NCBI RefSeq assembly: GCF_031551385.1
Contig: NZ_JAVBNS010000034.1
Location: forward strand, 1 to 64,000
Direction of reading: 5' to 3'
Source: Anaerosporobacter sp031551385
GTDB taxonomy: Bacteria > Bacillota > Clostridia > Lachnospirales > Lachnospiraceae
Length of the DNA stretch: 64,000 nucleotides
The stretch's first letter is position 1; each line of letters starts with the position of its first letter. Both the position numbers and the translations under genes were made by a program. Of this stretch, positions 53,355 to 63,132 are shown piece after piece. The notes under the pieces are model-generated. The model was given only the letters and a program-made list of their open reading frames with translations, did not search any database and had not been told where the DNA came from.

Positions 53355-54917
53355 TTATTCAACTGATTCATATAAAGCAATAGAATCTATATATCTTCCT
53401 TCATCAGTATCTCCCATTACTACCGCAATATACATCTCATTATTAACAATTGCTGCTGAAACTAAACATTTTCCTGCTTGATCCGTGCTTCCTGTCTTTA
53501 AGCCGATTGCTCTCTCATAGAAAAATTCACTTGAAGAATCCAGTAACAGATTCGTATTCTGCCACGTAATATCAGTCCCATCCGGAAGACATACTCGACT
53601 TGATTCCTTCCCCGCTATTGTTCTAAGAATCGCATCTTCCTTCGTACATGATAAAAATGCTTCCGCTATCACTCCTAAGTCTCTTGCTGTACTGTATTGA
53701 CCTTTATCGTCAAATCCATCTGGTGTTGTAAAATGTGAATCCGCAGCCCCAAGTTTTTTTGCCTTTTCATTCATCTTCTTTATAAATGCATCCACTGCTG
53801 TTTCTGTACTAGCAGAGTTATCCCCCACAATCTTCCTTCCTGTATAGGCAGCTAACACATACGCAGCATCACCACCAGAAGGCAATAGCAAACCTTCTAA
53901 TAGCTGCTCTATTGTGGCTTCATTTCCTTGATAGATTCCTGCTCTTGAAGCATTCGAAGGAATTAATGAAACTTCCTCTCCTACTGTAACAATCTCCTCT
54001 GCTCTACAATAATCAAGAACAGTAAGCGCAGTAAGCATCTTCGTTGTACTTGCTGGTGCTATTTTATCATTCTCATCTAACGCACTTATAACCTTACCTG
54101 TCGTTACATTTATAAAGAAAACATTTCTCGCTGTTACCTCTTCTGGCAACTCCTTTGTTACACTTTCCTCCTTATTATCTATAACGTCCGAAAAATCCGA
54201 ATACATTGCCATCTCTTTTGAATAGTCCTCGTCCTCTGCATGCGCATAAGCCTTCGCATTATCATAGGAATATCTTCTCTCAAACCCGGTAACCATCACA
54301 CTAACGAAAATCAATGCTGACAAAAACACTGTCGGCATAAAATCACGCCTGAGTTTCTTTCCATTCTTCATCACTTCAATGCCTATCATTCTTCGTATAC
54401 TTGGAAATATATTCAGTACAATTTTCGCAACTACATATCCAACTACAACACCAATCGTATTAAGAATTACATCATCGATATCCGTTTCTCGTCCCAAGAA
54501 TAACTGCAATCCCTCAATTGTAACGGATAACATAGCACCTGCCAAAATTGCATGAGCACCACGTTGCATCTTTCTTGATAATAGTGGAAACAAGATTCCG
54601 AATGGTATAAACATCGCTACGTTTCCAAACAAATTCAATGGATTCCCCAAACCATGCCTTATTACACGAAACGGCGTAAAGTTTGCACTAGAAAAATCTA
54701 CAGTAAGATGAAATCCATATACAGGTGATACGGTAACTGCTAAAATTACCGTCAGATAGATACCAAACATAGCCATAATTGTTCTCTCAAACCAACTAAC
54801 TCTTTTCCCTTTCCATAACAACATTCCTTCAAATACAAGAAAAAACAGAATGATTGCTAAAACACCTTTTCCTAAATAACCTGTTGCATCTAATATATAA
54901 CCGAACATTCTAACCAA
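53355..54917 (-). CDS. VanZ-like domain fused to a D-Ala-D-Ala carboxypeptidase (S11)
   Basis: 520 residues. The N-terminal half (about 1-175) is a VanZ-like membrane domain with PFRVIRHGLGNPLNLFGNVA and DIDDVILNTIGVVVGY. A further membrane helix (about 195-213) leads to an extracellular S11 peptidase with ASTTK (SxxK nucleophile) and LKTGSTDQAGK (KTG). The middle motif reads LPSGGDAAYVLA, so the usual Asn of SxN is Gly. It should trim peptidoglycan stem peptides; the VanZ part may affect teicoplanin-type tolerance. The start is the ATG at 54917 or one two codons in. Confidence 0.85.
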   Translation of the reverse strand: MVRMFGYILDATGYLGKGVLAIILFFLVFEGMLLWKGKRVSWFERTIMAMFGIYLTVILAVTVSPVYGFHLTVDFSSANFTPFRVIRHGLGNPLNLFGNVAMFIPFGILFPLLSRKMQRGAHAILAGAMLSVTIEGLQLFLGRETDIDDVILNTIGVVVGYVVAKIVLNIFPSIRRMIGIEVMKNGKKLRRDFMPTVFLSALIFVSVMVTGFERRYSYDNAKAYAHAEDEDYSKEMAMYSDFSDVIDNKEESVTKELPEEVTARNVFFINVTTGKVISALDENDKIAPASTTKMLTALTVLDYCRAEEIVTVGEEVSLIPSNASRAGIYQGNEATIEQLLEGLLLPSGGDAAYVLAAYTGRKIVGDNSASTETAVDAFIKKMNEKAKKLGAADSHFTTPDGFDDKGQYSTARDLGVIAEAFLSCTKEDAILRTIAGKESSRVCLPDGTDITWQNTNLLLDSSSEFFYERAIGLKTGSTDQAGKCLVSAAIVNNEMYIAVVMGDTDEGRYIDSIALYESVE

Positions 54918-54979
54918 CCTCTTTCTATAAGTGATAACATTCTAAGCGACACTACAATCGTCTTTTCCTCACTATATAG

Positions 54980-55015
54980 CAAAAAGATGGAGCAATGTTG
55001 ATTTTTGCTCCATCT
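54980..55015 (-). terminator. Terminator of the two-component operon
   Basis: AGATGGAGCA and TGCTCCATCT form a 10-bp stem with TTTTT on the minus-strand 3' side. Confidence 0.9.
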
Positions 55016-55114
55016 CTAACGTTTCGGCTTCTATATATATTATAGGAATTACGTTTAGGCAATACAGACTACGTTCAGGCATAAAATACCTTGCGTCGTC
55101 CTAGCTCTTTTCTT

Positions 55115-56689
55115 CTATCTACGCCACATACTTATACTTTGTACAAATGCATCATCTTTAAAATAAGAATTCCATAATATATCATCATGCTTCTTAATAA
55201 TCTTATTCACAATATCCAAACCATTTCCCCTGCCAAGCCCTTTACTCGTTGTTCCTATATGAATTCCACTCTTCATTACGGACTCTCTTATTGGGTTTTT
55301 CACGCTAAACTGTATCTGTCCATCCTTTTCCTTTATCGTAAGTTCCATGTATCCATCTTCAATAAAGGCACATTCTTCCCTTGCATTATCGATAAATATA
55401 CCCAGAATCCGAATAATATCTGATGTATTCGTTAGATAAGGCAAAAAGCTCTGATCGGATATCGTTATCACCTGAAGTTCTTGCTGATAGTTTTGCGTTT
55501 CCAGATACTTATAATATAGAAATGCTTTTAAGGATTCATTCGCGATTTCTTGCAACGACACATATAAATCATTCCTGCGAATTTCATTTCCAGCGAAAGG
55601 GGCGATATTCTCGTAGTAATATTCCTTCATTTCTTCATCATTACTACGTGATACGTAACCCCCCATCGTAAGGAATATATTCTTTAAATCGTGCTTCATC
55701 TCACGTATTTCCATCATATTCTTATTCATATCCTGCTGATATCGTTCAATACTCTCTTTCTCCAGCTCTTGAAACTGCAAATGCTCCTTTAGGCGTACTG
55801 TTTGAATCAGCAAACGAATGTAAAACAATTGCACGCCAATAAAGAACGTATAGCAGACAACTTGAATCAAGATTTCTTTACTCCCACCAGTGCGCATACT
55901 TTCATAATCAAAGAAATCCAACACAAGTAAAATCAAACCAAAGAATATTGGCATAATAAATAGATATCGTCCAATTTCCTTATATTTTTCACTGAAAGCA
56001 CGAACGTTTTCTATATACATGGATAAGATCTTCTTCATTACTAGCAAAACACCTGCAAATATAACGACGAACGACATTGCAAGCAAGCACAAGAATATCA
56101 TCTTCTGCATATTATTCAGTTTCCATTGTTTTGACCAATCATAATACATGCGTCCAATACCTTTTTGATAGATAAAGCCAAACAGGTAATAGCTCAGTAT
56201 TCCAGAAAGAAAGGAAATTACGGATTGCAGTGCTACTGTCTGTAGCTTCCCATATCTTCTTCGTATTAATATGCAAAATAGAAACCATGCACTAAAAAAG
56301 AGAATGCTTTTACCAAACACCTGGTATTCTTCATAGTATTGCATTATCGCCATGACCGATGTGAACAATATTATATCAGAAAAATGCAATGTCACATATC
56401 CAATTACTTGAATTGTAACCGCCATAACAACAACCTTTAACATCGATGCTGCAACTGCACTTCCACCCCAGCTTAATCTGACAAACCCTGGATAGTAAAA
56501 AAGCATGCAGCTAAGTGCAATTACAATACACAGACATCTCTCCAAACGCTCTATCTTAGCAGCTTGCTTCGTACTATGTTCTATCATATAGAAGACATAG
56601 CTCCATATACTAGCCATTACTAACATGATTAATGCAAATCGAAATGGATATAACACTGGTCGTCCTATCCTGTTTACTAATTCAGCCAT
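55115..56689 (-). CDS. GHKL sensor histidine kinase (AgrC-like)
   Basis: Starting at the Met at 56689 (GAGGTG), 524 residues. About seven membrane segments in the first ~310 residues form a polytopic sensor. A coiled stretch, the phospho-acceptor MKHDLKN, and a GHKL ATPase domain with IFIDNAREEC (N box) and GLGRGNGLDIV (G box) follow. It overlaps the response-regulator gene by 13 nt. The input is unknown; the adjacent adaptor and permease suggest sensing of a peptide or membrane-active compound. Confidence 0.88.
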   Translation of the reverse strand: MAELVNRIGRPVLYPFRFALIMLVMASIWSYVFYMIEHSTKQAAKIERLERCLCIVIALSCMLFYYPGFVRLSWGGSAVAASMLKVVVMAVTIQVIGYVTLHFSDIILFTSVMAIMQYYEEYQVFGKSILFFSAWFLFCILIRRRYGKLQTVALQSVISFLSGILSYYLFGFIYQKGIGRMYYDWSKQWKLNNMQKMIFLCLLAMSFVVIFAGVLLVMKKILSMYIENVRAFSEKYKEIGRYLFIMPIFFGLILLVLDFFDYESMRTGGSKEILIQVVCYTFFIGVQLFYIRLLIQTVRLKEHLQFQELEKESIERYQQDMNKNMMEIREMKHDLKNIFLTMGGYVSRSNDEEMKEYYYENIAPFAGNEIRRNDLYVSLQEIANESLKAFLYYKYLETQNYQQELQVITISDQSFLPYLTNTSDIIRILGIFIDNAREECAFIEDGYMELTIKEKDGQIQFSVKNPIRESVMKSGIHIGTTSKGLGRGNGLDIVNKIIKKHDDILWNSYFKDDAFVQSISMWRR

Positions 56690-57417
56690 CGTTTCACCTC
56701 TGCTCGCATTCGCACGGCACATGGAATACGCTCCCCATTCGATAAGCAGATGTTCATACCATCTAGCCCTACCATATGTTTACGATTTGCAATAATAGAT
56801 CGATGCACCCTTACGAATTCTTCTCCTAGCTCTGTCAATATATGCTCCATTGTATCACGAACCGTTATACATGAGCCATCTACTGTATGATAGGATATTC
56901 CATGAGATACACTCTTTTCGGATTCAATATATAGAATGTGATTCTTTTGAATTGCCAATGTTTCATCGATTCCGATTGCTAATTCTACACTTTCGTTTTC
57001 CTCTATTACTTCTCCTACTGAGGAAATTGCCATCTGAATATATCTTCGATATCCATCACTCAATTTATCCAAATCTGTAGTTTTCTCTAAGAATCCAAAC
57101 GGCTCTACTCCACTTTGTAATACTTTCATTGCCATCTCATGATGATTTGTTGCAAATACAATCTTAGCCGCATATTCTTGGCTCTTAATCCGCTTCGCCA
57201 CATCAATTCCATTTAATTTTCCTGTACCTAAATCCAAGTCTAAGAACACTAGATATGGACCATTATTGTTTTTCATGTACTGCAAAACTTCTGCACTATC
57301 TGTAGATACACAGGCAACTTGTGCTGTTAAATCATAACGACTTATCACTTCATTAATTCGTTCTGTTGCTAATTGTAATATAAACCGATCATCATCACAT
57401 AGTATGATTGAAATCAT
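56677..57417 (-). CDS. LytTR-family response regulator (AgrA-like)
   Basis: 246 residues. Receiver domain with acidic pocket CDDD and phospho-acceptor Asp in VFLDLDLG, and a C-terminal LytTR DNA-binding domain (ILYIESEKSVSHGISYHTVD, EFVRVHRSIIANRKHM). It is encoded just before its kinase, overlapping it. Likely target: the adaptor-permease genes upstream. LytTR sites were not searched by eye. Confidence 0.9.
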   Translation of the reverse strand: MISIILCDDDRFILQLATERINEVISRYDLTAQVACVSTDSAEVLQYMKNNNGPYLVFLDLDLGTGKLNGIDVAKRIKSQEYAAKIVFATNHHEMAMKVLQSGVEPFGFLEKTTDLDKLSDGYRRYIQMAISSVGEVIEENESVELAIGIDETLAIQKNHILYIESEKSVSHGISYHTVDGSCITVRDTMEHILTELGEEFVRVHRSIIANRKHMVGLDGMNICLSNGERIPCAVRMRAEVKRWLN

Positions 57418-57461
57418 TGTCCCTCTCCCTCAACTAACTCAAATTAGACATTTAGTAATTA

Positions 57462-58523
57462 CTACCTTTTGGGTTTGATTATATAGTTGTCTAATTTATT
57501 TGTCAATGGCATGAGAATCAGTATAATCATTACTGTAAATAGTAACATAATGATATTATCCTTGAACATAACTTCACGAATCGTCGGTGATAGATAACGA
57601 AATTCTTCTATATGATTGTGTATCGCATCAATTATTCGTCTAGCACTATTAAAGTCAGACCATTTCGTAGGAACATATTGTAGTGGAAAGAAAGCAAATT
57701 CTTTTGCTGTAATTACAATTCCCATTATTGCACAGATACAAGGTATTACTTTCCTCATAAGTAATGATAAATGAATTACCTTCCATATGACAGCAGTGCC
57801 TCCAATCAGCCACGGTAAGAATAACAGATTACCAAGCAGACGTACAATAAGATTCTGGTCAACGATTATAAACGAACTCCCTAATGAATATGTCATTACT
57901 AATTGTTCTGCATACTCCCTTCCCCTTGAACTATTACCATAATCTAGCTGCAAATAATGAAATGTTGTCTTTTCCTCTCTTGATTGTATCATAACAATCG
58001 GATAACTTGTATCGAGGATTCCCCTTATATAGTATTCCTGTTGCTTCGTTCCTGCTATTTGCTCCCCATACAATTGACTACTATCGCTATCCGTTTCTTC
58101 CATAATAATCGACTGACCAATGATATCCAAACTTCCAAACAATTCATATGCTGTGCCTTTGTCTAAGATGCACCCTTCATAATCTTCTTCATATACATAG
58201 TTTCCTCTACAAATCTGAAGTGGCAGAATCTGAGCCATATTTCCGTAAGTTAAATACTTTGTTATATCCTTGCTCTTTTCATACCTTGTATCCATAATCG
58301 TCCTATGCTCTTCCATTTCATACGCTGTAATCTCAGGTAATTCCTCTGTCTGCGGTATCATTTCCACTTGTTCCTTTGTTACTGCCTCTCCTTGTAACCT
58401 CACACTCACACTTTGATAATTCTCTTGCAGTTCATAATATTTTCTAACAGCAGTAATGTAGCAAAGAATTACTAGTATAAGCAAAACTATGTTTTTTACC
58501 TTCCATCGGCTCACTTTACTCAT
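57462..58523 (-). CDS. FtsX/MacB-like membrane protein
   Basis: Starting at the Met at 58523 (AAAGGG), 353 residues. One membrane helix near 12-30, a large extracellular domain (about 35-230) with GTAYELFGSLDIIGQSIIM (MacB periplasmic core style), then three helices near 240-340. That is the shape of an ABC exporter permease, yet no ABC ATPase lies nearby. It overlaps the adaptor gene by 8 nt. It probably forms an export or sensing complex with it. Confidence 0.7.
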   Translation of the reverse strand: MSKVSRWKVKNIVLLILVILCYITAVRKYYELQENYQSVSVRLQGEAVTKEQVEMIPQTEELPEITAYEMEEHRTIMDTRYEKSKDITKYLTYGNMAQILPLQICRGNYVYEEDYEGCILDKGTAYELFGSLDIIGQSIIMEETDSDSSQLYGEQIAGTKQQEYYIRGILDTSYPIVMIQSREEKTTFHYLQLDYGNSSRGREYAEQLVMTYSLGSSFIIVDQNLIVRLLGNLLFLPWLIGGTAVIWKVIHLSLLMRKVIPCICAIMGIVITAKEFAFFPLQYVPTKWSDFNSARRIIDAIHNHIEEFRYLSPTIREVMFKDNIIMLLFTVMIILILMPLTNKLDNYIIKPKR

Positions 58524-60813
58524 ACGTCCCTTTACGAACACGGTCGCCCTCCATTATATTTCGATTGCTTCCAATAATAATTTCTTCATCTGAATCTAGT
58601 ATATCGTTAATAACTGCTGTTTGATAATCTTTCCTATCTACAACAACATTGACACGATAGGCTTTGAATTCCTTACCAAGCACTGTACTTATTTCTCTCA
58701 TAGCAAACACATATGTTCCTGAATTATCACTTCGAAGTGCTGTTATTGGTATACAGTTATCATATCTCTCTGTCACCTTCGTAATTACAAATTGCCCTAC
58801 TGCTCCTGGTGCATAATCTCCCTCAGGAAGTTTTGCCGTCATATCATAGCAATCTCCTTCTATATTATAAGTAATATCGATTACTTCACCACTCACAGAC
58901 TTCTTCCAGCCAGTAATCTGACAACTCACTTCATCACCGTTTTGTACATATTCTAAATAATCCTTCTCAAAACTGCCAACGAATACGGAACAACTTGGTG
59001 TGATAATAACTTTCTCATTTCCCACAAGCATTGCTCTTTGTTCTATGTCAATCGTAGTAACCAGCCCATCGATATTCGCTAACACCTCTCCATTTGCATC
59101 ATATATTTGATTTAACGTTTCTAACACTTCCGCTTTTGCTTCTATATCCTTTTCTAATTGCTCCATCTCTAGTTTTGCTATCTTTGAATTAATCTCCTCA
59201 TTCTTTGTCTCTAGCGATTTACTCTTTCTATAATCAGATAGCCTATCTTCCGCATCTTCTAATGCCCGCTTTGCAGTCTCTACTGCATCTTCCTGCGCTT
59301 CTAAACTTTCTCTCGCTGCGTGTATTCCGTCCTTGTCCTCATACACTTTATCCAGCAACTCATCCATTGCTTTTGCCTTCTTTTCCATTACTGCCTTTTC
59401 TTTCTCTTCCACCTTTTTCTTCTCTGTAGTAATATTATTTACAGCACTCTTTGCTTTCTCGACTAATTTCTCTTGTTCTTTCGTTACGTCCTCCACTGCT
59501 TTCTTAGCTTTCTCGACTTCTTTACTCTTTGCTCTATATGCTGTTTCATCAACTATAGAGGAATCCAAGATTGCTGTGGAATACTTCTTATATAAAGTAG
59601 CATCACTTCCTAAAGGATTTCCTGCCAGATAATAAAAATATGTTGTTGCTACTTCTGAAATCTCTGTATACTTCGTTGAGATATTACTAAGTTGTTTCTT
59701 TGCATTATCTACTGCATCCGAAGCCTCTTGTATCGCATTCTCTTCTTCTAACTGTTGCAGTTTATATCGATTCAGTGCTGAATCATATTCCAAATCACTA
59801 GAATCCACTTTAGCAAGTTCTCGCTTTGCTTCCTCCATTGTTAATTTCCATCTTGCCTTTACTGCTTTCAGATTGTTTTCTGCCTTCGTCACATCACTTT
59901 GCGCATCGCTAATTTTACTCTTAATCTCAGCGTATGCACTCTTTCCAAAGTACGTAACATAGATATTCTCTAAATCTGTATTCATCTCACTATACTTTTG
60001 ACTCTTTGCATGTTCTTCTAATACATTCATATACTGAATTAATGTCGTTTTCTTGAGCAGTACTTCATCTAATTCACTCTGCACCTCTGCAAGTTCCTCT
60101 TTCGCCTCCTTAATCCCTGTTTCCTTTGTTTCTAGCGCAGCAGAATATGTTGCTTTTGCATCGGACACTTGCTTTTCATATGTTTCCTTCGTTTCCTCAT
60201 ATGCTTGTTTCGCCAAGTCATACTCCTCTTGTGCTTTCTCATACTCTTCCTTCTGCGTCTTACTTAACGTACTCTTAATTAGTGCTAACTTTTCCTTATA
60301 CTTCTCTTTTGCTTCTTTGTAGCTATCCTTTGCCTCTTGATAATCCTCTTTCGCCCGTTTAACTGCTTTTTCTTCCTCACTACCATCTGCACTTTCATTT
60401 TCTAAAGAAGCCGTCAAAACTACCTTCTCATATGCGCTTTTGCTCTTCTCGTATTCGTTCTCTGCTTCTTCTATCTGCTCCTTCAACTGCTCCAAATCAT
60501 AACAAAATAGCCTATCCCCCTCTTTCACACCTTGCCCCTTCTTCACATACACTTCCGCCACTTGAAGATTCGCAAACAAATCGATATAAACAGCATTCGC
60601 CGAATCAATCCTACCATCACCACCAATCTTATACGTTAATGTACTCTTACTTGCTTTCTGTGTAGACACAAGTGGCACAGTTAAACTGGCACTGATACGA
60701 GAAACTGCGGTAAACAACACCATTAATATCATAAAGATAGCAAGGTATTTTCCAGCTTTTTTCTGTAGCTGACTCCTTCCTGTCTTGTTATCAACTTTAT
60801 TCATGGTACTCAT
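58516..60813 (-). CDS. Membrane-fusion (HlyD/MacA-like) adaptor with a very long coiled coil
   Basis: 765 residues. One membrane helix (about 25-45), a lipoyl half-domain at VAEVYVKKGQGVKEGDRLFC, then roughly 450 residues of coiled coil rich in Glu, Lys and Ala (about 105-560). The second lipoyl half (EVLANIDGLVTTIDIEQRAM) and beta-barrel (GDEVSCQITGWKKSVSGEVI) follow. MacA is about 370 residues, so the hairpin is greatly extended, perhaps to span the thick wall. It starts the operon with the permease and the two-component genes. Confidence 0.85.
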   Translation of the reverse strand: MSTMNKVDNKTGRSQLQKKAGKYLAIFMILMVLFTAVSRISASLTVPLVSTQKASKSTLTYKIGGDGRIDSANAVYIDLFANLQVAEVYVKKGQGVKEGDRLFCYDLEQLKEQIEEAENEYEKSKSAYEKVVLTASLENESADGSEEEKAVKRAKEDYQEAKDSYKEAKEKYKEKLALIKSTLSKTQKEEYEKAQEEYDLAKQAYEETKETYEKQVSDAKATYSAALETKETGIKEAKEELAEVQSELDEVLLKKTTLIQYMNVLEEHAKSQKYSEMNTDLENIYVTYFGKSAYAEIKSKISDAQSDVTKAENNLKAVKARWKLTMEEAKRELAKVDSSDLEYDSALNRYKLQQLEEENAIQEASDAVDNAKKQLSNISTKYTEISEVATTYFYYLAGNPLGSDATLYKKYSTAILDSSIVDETAYRAKSKEVEKAKKAVEDVTKEQEKLVEKAKSAVNNITTEKKKVEEKEKAVMEKKAKAMDELLDKVYEDKDGIHAARESLEAQEDAVETAKRALEDAEDRLSDYRKSKSLETKNEEINSKIAKLEMEQLEKDIEAKAEVLETLNQIYDANGEVLANIDGLVTTIDIEQRAMLVGNEKVIITPSCSVFVGSFEKDYLEYVQNGDEVSCQITGWKKSVSGEVIDITYNIEGDCYDMTAKLPEGDYAPGAVGQFVITKVTERYDNCIPITALRSDNSGTYVFAMREISTVLGKEFKAYRVNVVVDRKDYQTAVINDILDSDEEIIIGSNRNIMEGDRVRKGTYE

Positions 60814-60935
60814 CCTTTCTTACTATACTCAATGAATTTTGAAATTTCTTTTTTTACTGGACAACAATTATCAATACACTAAATACTGAATACATATAAA
60901 GTCTTTCTGTACTTACCTACCAGCAACGTAGATAT

Positions 60936-61214
60936 GCAAAACTTCATAGACTTAACCTGCTTCTTCGCTACCGTCCTATAACTAAGAAACGATAACGAAA
61001 TACCTATAGTACTTCTTAGTGTGTACATTCGTAACCTAGGAAGGCGAGGCACGGACGCCGAGCCAGCCCGAACTGAGGCAGGATGCCGAATTGAGGGCGA
61101 TTCCGTGACCCTTGGATAATTTATCTGTACACACTTAGAAGTACTTAGGTGTGTAGTGTGTTTCGTGTTATAGGACGGTAGCAAAGAAGCTTCGAAAACG
61201 TAAATAAGTTTTGC
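60936..61214. ncRNA. ~278-nt structured repeat element, copy 2
   Basis: Same architecture as 50129-50405: outer arms 60936-60944 and 61206-61214, a 24-bp stem (60959-60982 with 61167-61190, one mismatch), a 19-bp stem, and a GC-rich core almost identical to copy 1. Three base pairs in the first stem and two in the second change on both sides relative to copy 1. It fills most of the gap between the sugar-ABC permease gene and the adaptor gene. Confidence 0.75.
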
Positions 61215-61224
61215 ACTTACCTAC

Positions 61225-62091
61225 CTACTGCTTAATCCCAGAAGCCACAATTCCCTGCTCCAAATATTCTTGCCCGTTGATAAATAATAGTAACGCAGGT
61301 AACATCATAATAAATGATGCGACAAATGATACCCCAACTTTATCCGTTGATATCTGTGGCAAATACAAGGATAACGGCCAATACGATTTATCACGCAAAA
61401 ACGTTAATGGCTGTTCAATACAATTCCATAACTCCACAAACGATAAAACTAACGCAGATATAATTCCTGCATTTCCAAGTGGAATTCCAATATGAAAGAA
61501 TATATAGCCCTCTCCTGCCCCATCTAACCTTGCGGCTTCCAACATTTCCTCTGGAATTCCCTTAAAAAACTTTGTCATAATGAATACAGGAAATGTAGAA
61601 AATATCGCTGGTAATATAATTGCTAGATGTGTATTTAATACATGTATTTTATTGAGCACCAAGTAACTTGAAACTATCGTTACTTGAAATGGTAATATCA
61701 TTAACACTACATATATATAGAACAAAATGTTTTTACAAGGGAAGCGATACCTCGCAAAACTCCATGCCGCAGGTATCGCAACGAAACACTGTCCAAATAT
61801 CGCAGGAAGTACTTGTTTACAGGAGTTCCAAAACATCACAAAGAATTGCGGTGCATCAAACAGCAATTCTACAATCGATTGCAGTGTCGGATACAATGGC
61901 ACTACTGGCCAAGTTACATATCCTTCCCCTTTGTTTAGTACAACACCTATATATTCCGTAAGTTCTTCCCCTCGCATCAGACAGCCGCTTATTACCATGT
62001 ATATAGGTATCCAAATAAGCAAACCGGATAGGATTAAAATGATATAAGCAAAGATGTGTTTTTTATGAGAAAACCCCTTTTTATTTCTCAT
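61225..62091 (-). CDS. Carbohydrate ABC transporter permease, MalG type
   Basis: Starting at the Met at 62091 (GGGGGG site), 288 residues with six membrane segments and the EAA loop EEMLEAARLDGAGEGYIFFH (about 185-204). It pairs with the MalF-type permease, which it overlaps by 4 nt. Such pairs need a sugar-binding protein and a shared ATPase; neither is adjacent. Confidence 0.88.
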   Translation of the reverse strand: MRNKKGFSHKKHIFAYIILILSGLLIWIPIYMVISGCLMRGEELTEYIGVVLNKGEGYVTWPVVPLYPTLQSIVELLFDAPQFFVMFWNSCKQVLPAIFGQCFVAIPAAWSFARYRFPCKNILFYIYVVLMILPFQVTIVSSYLVLNKIHVLNTHLAIILPAIFSTFPVFIMTKFFKGIPEEMLEAARLDGAGEGYIFFHIGIPLGNAGIISALVLSFVELWNCIEQPLTFLRDKSYWPLSLYLPQISTDKVGVSFVASFIMMLPALLLFINGQEYLEQGIVASGIKQ

Positions 62092-62993
62092 TCTGAATCC
62101 CCCCTTCCTGTCATCTTCTGTATTGCAATAATAACCGTCAGAAGCACGATTGCCACAAGTACTGCGCCTGCGCACATCTTCTGAATATCCAAGCTCGTAA
62201 ACCAGTTATTAAATACATGCTGTAACATATAGATGCTCTCATGCGGATAATCTCCAGCTATTAAATACGCCTCACGAAATACTTTAAAGCTATTAATCAG
62301 CGACAACACAGTAACAATAAATACTGTCGATACAAGATTTGGTAACGTAATGTATATAAATTTCTTCCACCTTCCAGCTCCATCAACGGAAGCGGCTTCA
62401 TATATACTCAGTGGAATTCCATTTAACCCCGCAAGCCATAGAATCATGTCGTATCCTATGTTCTTCCATATATATGTGAATACTAATATGTAGAATGCTT
62501 TACTAGAATTCATCCAGTCCGTTCCACCTCCACCCACATAGGCAAGAAGCTGATTCAACATTCCATACTTATCAAAAAACACTTTCCATAACAGTACAAT
62601 TGATGCCGCCGGAATTACCATCGGTATTAAAAATGTTGTTTTTATAAAGTTCTGCAACTTCTTGATTGAAAATAATAGTATTGAAAATAGTAATGACAAG
62701 GCTAATAATAACGGAATACACACTAAGAGAAATCTCCCTGTATTCTTTGCTGCTAATTTAAATGCTTCATTCGATAATACCAATCTATAATTTGCTAACC
62801 CTACAAACTTCCTTGTCATCGTTTCACTAAATGATCGCCTAACTGCATCTACAAATGGAATTAGTACGAATAGTAAAACTCCTAGAAAACTTGGAAGTAA
62901 AAATCCAAGACCAAGCATGGATTCCTTTCTTGCACGTTTTGTATGAACGTATCTACTTATTCCAGTCCTCATTCTTCTTCCCATGCATACCAC
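62088..62993 (-). CDS. Carbohydrate ABC transporter permease, MalF type
   Basis: 301 residues (294 if the Met at 62972 is used; that site follows GGGAAG). Six membrane segments; the EAA-type loop is PLSIYEAASVDGAGRWKKFI near 195-215. It is the first intact gene of the permease pair. Directly upstream lies the tail of another gene instead of a solute-binding protein. Confidence 0.85.
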   Translation of the reverse strand: MVCMGRRMRTGISRYVHTKRARKESMLGLGFLLPSFLGVLLFVLIPFVDAVRRSFSETMTRKFVGLANYRLVLSNEAFKLAAKNTGRFLLVCIPLLLALSLLFSILLFSIKKLQNFIKTTFLIPMVIPAASIVLLWKVFFDKYGMLNQLLAYVGGGGTDWMNSSKAFYILVFTYIWKNIGYDMILWLAGLNGIPLSIYEAASVDGAGRWKKFIYITLPNLVSTVFIVTVLSLINSFKVFREAYLIAGDYPHESIYMLQHVFNNWFTSLDIQKMCAGAVLVAIVLLTVIIAIQKMTGRGDSE

Positions 62994-62997
62994 AAGT

Positions 62998-63132
62998 TTA
63001 TTTGTGACACTGCTCCAATACGTATGGTTGAAAGAATCGATGAGCTACAGGGACTCCTTTTTCTTTATTTTCTTTCAACACTTCTACCCAAAAATCAGAT
63101 TTAGACAATGATGCAACCAATTTATGCCCTAC
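62998..63132 (-). pseudogene. C-terminal remnant of a gene upstream of the sugar permeases
   Basis: A 44-codon frame with no start reads VGHKLVASLSKSDFWVEVLK, then ENKEKGVPVAHRFFQPYVLE and QCHK, and stops 5 nt before the MalF-type frame. A coding look and a tight position suggest the end of a lost operon member, perhaps the solute-binding protein or a regulator. I cannot name it. Confidence 0.5.
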
